Below, in pieces: positions 6,311-8,260 of a stretch of DNA of 8,260 bases. The notes beneath the pieces were generated by a model that worked only from the letters and a program-made list of their open reading frames with translations, was not told the origin of the DNA and made no database searches. The DNA is from an uncultured Desulfarculaceae bacterium. GTDB taxonomy: Bacteria; Desulfobacterota; Desulfarculia; Desulfarculales; Desulfarculaceae. Both the position numbers and the translations under genes were made by a program. The stretch covers positions 1-8,260 of the forward strand of contig CALERA010000177.1 in NCBI GenBank assembly GCA_937908275.1, given 5' to 3'. Position 1 is the stretch's first letter, and each line of letters begins with the position of its first letter.

Positions 6311-6346
6311 TGGTTATACAAAATAACGTGGAAGCCAGGTGAAAGT

Positions 6347-6376
6347 CCAGGGGGCCGCCGGGCGGCGACCCCCTGG
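6347..6376 (-). terminator. Hairpin just after qmoB, possible partial terminator or processing site
   Basis: CCAGGGGG (6347-6354) pairs with CCCCCTGG (6369-6376). After one mismatch, CGCC/GGCG (6356-6359 with 6364-6367) extends the stem to a GGGC tetraloop. On the minus strand it begins 10 bases after the qmoB stop and is followed by ACTTTCACC, a poor T tract. Leaky termination or 3'-end protection of the qmo mRNA is more likely than complete termination. Confidence 0.5.
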
Positions 6377-6386
6377 TTGGGTGTTC

Positions 6387-8260
6387 CTAGAAGCCCTTGT
6401 AGGGGTTGGGTCCCACCGATTCGATGGTTTCCATGAACTGGTTGATGATCCCGGCCACCTTGTCGTGGTCGGTGATGCCCACCTCGGCCACGTTGATGCG
6501 CTCGGCCTCCAGCACCAGGCGCTGCAGGGTCTCGGCGATCTTGCTCATGCGCACGTTGGCCAGCTCGGAGCCCTTGATGAAGTGGCACTGGTAGTCGTCG
6601 CCGCGGCGGCAGCCCATCAGGATCAGGCCGTCGATGCCGCTGGACAGGGCGTCGGCGATCCAGACCAGGTTGACCGAGCCCAGGCAGCGCACCGGGATGA
6701 AGCGCACGAAGGCCGACCAGCTCTTGCCCAGGCGGGCGGCCATGTCGATGGCCGGCAGGGCGTCGTTCTCGCAGGCCAGCACCACCACGCGGGGCTTCTC
6801 CTCGTCCTCCTCGGGCACCTCGATGGCCTTGATCTGGCTGCCGACGATGTCCACGGAGTAGTTCTTGAAGCTGATGATGCGCTCGGGGCAGGCGCCCATG
6901 CACACGCCGCAGCGACGGCAGCGGGTGGGGTTGGGCAGGGGGTTGGCCTTCTCGTCCTCGTTGATGGCGCCGAAGGGGCACTCTTCCGTGCACCGCTTGC
7001 ACTGTGTACAGCGCTGCATGGCGAACTCGGGGAAGGACTCGTCGCCGCTGCGGGGATGCACCGCGCAGCCAGCCTCGGCCGCGGCGATGGCCTGGATGGC
7101 CTTCATGGCCGCGCCCACGCCGTCGTCCTGGGCCTGGGTCAGGCGCATGGGACGGCGGACGGTGCCCGAGGTGTAGATGCCGGTGCGCCGGGTCTCGTAG
7201 GGGAAGCAGATGAAGTGGCTGTCGGGCATGGCGTACTTGAGGGTCGGCAGGTTCGGACCCTGACGGTACTGCAGGTTGAGGATCGACCAGTCCTCGGTCT
7301 GGGCCTTGGCCTCCTCGGCCTTGAGCTTGGCCGCTTCCTGGTCCTCGCCAAAGGCCACCAGGGGCGCGTCGACCACCTTGGGGTTGTTGGGCTTCATGCC
7401 GGTGGCCAGCACCACCATGTCCAGCTCCTCCAGGCTGACCTTCTCGTTGAGGAGCACGTCCATGGTTTCCAGCGACAGCTTGTCGTCGCCGCTGATGGTG
7501 GGGTAGGTCTCGTCGCGGCGGATGAAGATCACGCCCTGGCGCTGGGCCTCGCGGTAGACCTCCTCGCTCTGGCTGGGGGTGCGCAGGTCCTTGTAGATCA
7601 CGTAGACCGCGGCCTCGGGATTGGCCTGCTTGACGTACATGGCCTGCTTGCAGGAGACCAGGCAGCAGAAGGCCGAGCAGTAGGGCAGATGGTTGGCGTC
7701 GCGGGAGCCGGCGCACTGGATGAAGGCGATGGCGTTGATCTCGCCCAGGCCGCCGTCCTTGGCCTTCTGCTCGAACTGCACGTTGGTGACGATGTTGGGG
7801 CTGGAGCCGTAGGCCAGGTCGCCGGCCAGCTTCTCGGGGTCGTAGGGGGTCCAGCCGGTGGCCTGGATGATGGCGCCGGCCCGGAGGCTCTCGCCGTTGC
7901 TCAGGCTGACGGTGAAGTTGCCGGGCGCGCCCTCGGTCTTGTCGATGGTGGCGCCGGTGATGGCCTTGATGTTGGCGTTGCCGGAGACCTTCTCCAGCAG
8001 GCCGGGCAGGGGGTTGTCCTCCAGCTCGCGGTAGGGCGCGGTCTGGGGGCCCAGCTTGTTGATGGTGCGCAGGAAGCCGCCCAGCTCGGCCTCTTTCTCC
8101 ACCAGGAAGACCTGGCTGCCGGCCTCGGCCGCGGCGATGGCCGCGTTCAGGCCGCTGACGCCGCCGCCCACCACCAGCACCGCCTTGGCGATGTCGCCCT
8201 CCAGTTGGAAGGGCGCGGGGGGCTCGGACTTGGTCAGCTTGACGCCGCCCATGCGCATGT
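6387..8260 (-). CDS. qmoB: QmoB / HdrA-like FAD-ferredoxin-MvhD fusion; 5' end outside window
   Basis: An electron-transfer flavoprotein of the Qmo complex, which links quinol to APS reductase (AprAB) in sulfate reducers. The visible 623 residues, numbered from the Met at 8258, show: an FAD Rossmann motif GGGVSG (31-36); HdrA-type cysteines C182, C194, C198, C199 and C203 (QCAGSR to YCSAFCC); ATGW and LATGMKP flavin-fold motifs (133-136, 284-290); two [4Fe-4S] clusters, C417/420/423/427 and C447/450/453/457; and a C-terminal MvhD domain with C496, C525, C550 and C558 (GCRRGDDYQCH). The segment NLQYRQGPNLP, the FPYETRRTGIY segment and the GPNPYKGF end match QmoB as I know it. QmoB normally has an extra N-terminal region of roughly 100 or more residues, and the opening RMGGVKLTKSEPP looks like its tail. 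The Met at 8258 is therefore probably internal. Alternative: another HdrA-MvhD fusion from a FlxABCD/Hdr-type complex. Confidence 0.87.
   Translation of the reverse strand, partial: MRMGGVKLTKSEPPAPFQLEGDIAKAVLVVGGGVSGLNAAIAAAEAGSQVFLVEKEAELGGFLRTINKLGPQTAPYRELEDNPLPGLLEKVSGNANIKAITGATIDKTEGAPGNFTVSLSNGESLRAGAIIQATGWTPYDPEKLAGDLAYGSSPNIVTNVQFEQKAKDGGLGEINAIAFIQCAGSRDANHLPYCSAFCCLVSCKQAMYVKQANPEAAVYVIYKDLRTPSQSEEVYREAQRQGVIFIRRDETYPTISGDDKLSLETMDVLLNEKVSLEELDMVVLATGMKPNNPKVVDAPLVAFGEDQEAAKLKAEEAKAQTEDWSILNLQYRQGPNLPTLKYAMPDSHFICFPYETRRTGIYTSGTVRRPMRLTQAQDDGVGAAMKAIQAIAAAEAGCAVHPRSGDESFPEFAMQRCTQCKRCTEECPFGAINEDEKANPLPNPTRCRRCGVCMGACPERIISFKNYSVDIVGSQIKAIEVPEEDEEKPRVVVLACENDALPAIDMAARLGKSWSAFVRFIPVRCLGSVNLVWIADALSSGIDGLILMGCRRGDDYQCHFIKGSELANVRMSKIAETLQRLVLEAERINVAEVGITDHDKVAGIINQFMETIESVGPNPYKGF

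Noticed and set aside
6330..6346. GTGAAAGTCC recalling a fragment of group II intron domain V
   Set aside because: None of the surrounding domain V/VI structure and no reverse transcriptase gene is present; chance match.
6232..7716. 494-residue minus-strand open frame in another phase of qmoB
   Set aside because: It is Arg/Pro/Gly/His-rich low-complexity sequence, while the overlapping qmoB frame has complete FAD, ferredoxin and MvhD motifs.

Overview
The window is GC-rich and looks like a chromosomal segment of an anaerobic, probably sulfate-reducing member of the Desulfobacterota (formerly Deltaproteobacteria). The main reason is a QmoB-type HdrA/MvhD protein followed by HdrC and HdrB. Two further hints are a tandem pair of CxxCxxCC (YkgJ-type) cysteine-cluster proteins and a small Ogr/Delta-like zinc-finger protein, types I associate with this phylum. 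A Desulfarculales-like host would fit, but this is inference.

Layout, left to right. (1) Positions 1-1090, plus strand: the 3' end of one YkgJ-like gene, overlapping by 4 bases (ATGA) a complete paralogous YkgJ-family gene, then a strong rho-independent terminator at 1147-1187. (2) Positions 1091-1466: a conspicuously AT-rich intergenic region holding the terminator, a small perfect palindrome and a candidate promoter for the next gene. (3) Positions 1467-3311, plus strand: a membrane chemoreceptor with a periplasmic sensor of dCache type and a cytoplasmic signalling hairpin but no full-length HAMP domain, closed by a terminator at 3336-3374. (4) Positions 3392-4531, minus strand: a small zinc-finger protein, then a SEC-C zinc-motif protein that also carries an HQLAH sequence resembling a zincin metalloprotease site with its catalytic Glu changed to Gln. 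(5) Positions 4613-8260, minus strand: qmoB (5' end outside the window), a 215-base spacer with two strong hairpins, then hdrC and hdrB one base apart, closed by a terminator-like nested inverted repeat.

The last block carries most of the biology. QmoB is normally part of the membrane complex QmoABC, which links the menaquinone pool to APS reductase in sulfate reduction. Here the gene after qmoB is not qmoC, which fuses an HdrC-like part to a membrane cytochrome b part. It is instead a soluble HdrC plus a soluble HdrB with two complete CCG cysteine signatures. That suggests a cytoplasmic Qmo/Hdr hybrid that exchanges electrons with thiol/disulfide or ferredoxin-type carriers rather than directly with quinones. 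qmoA and the APS reductase genes, if present, would lie beyond position 8260 and cannot be seen. No mobile elements, CRISPR arrays, tRNA or rRNA genes were recognised.
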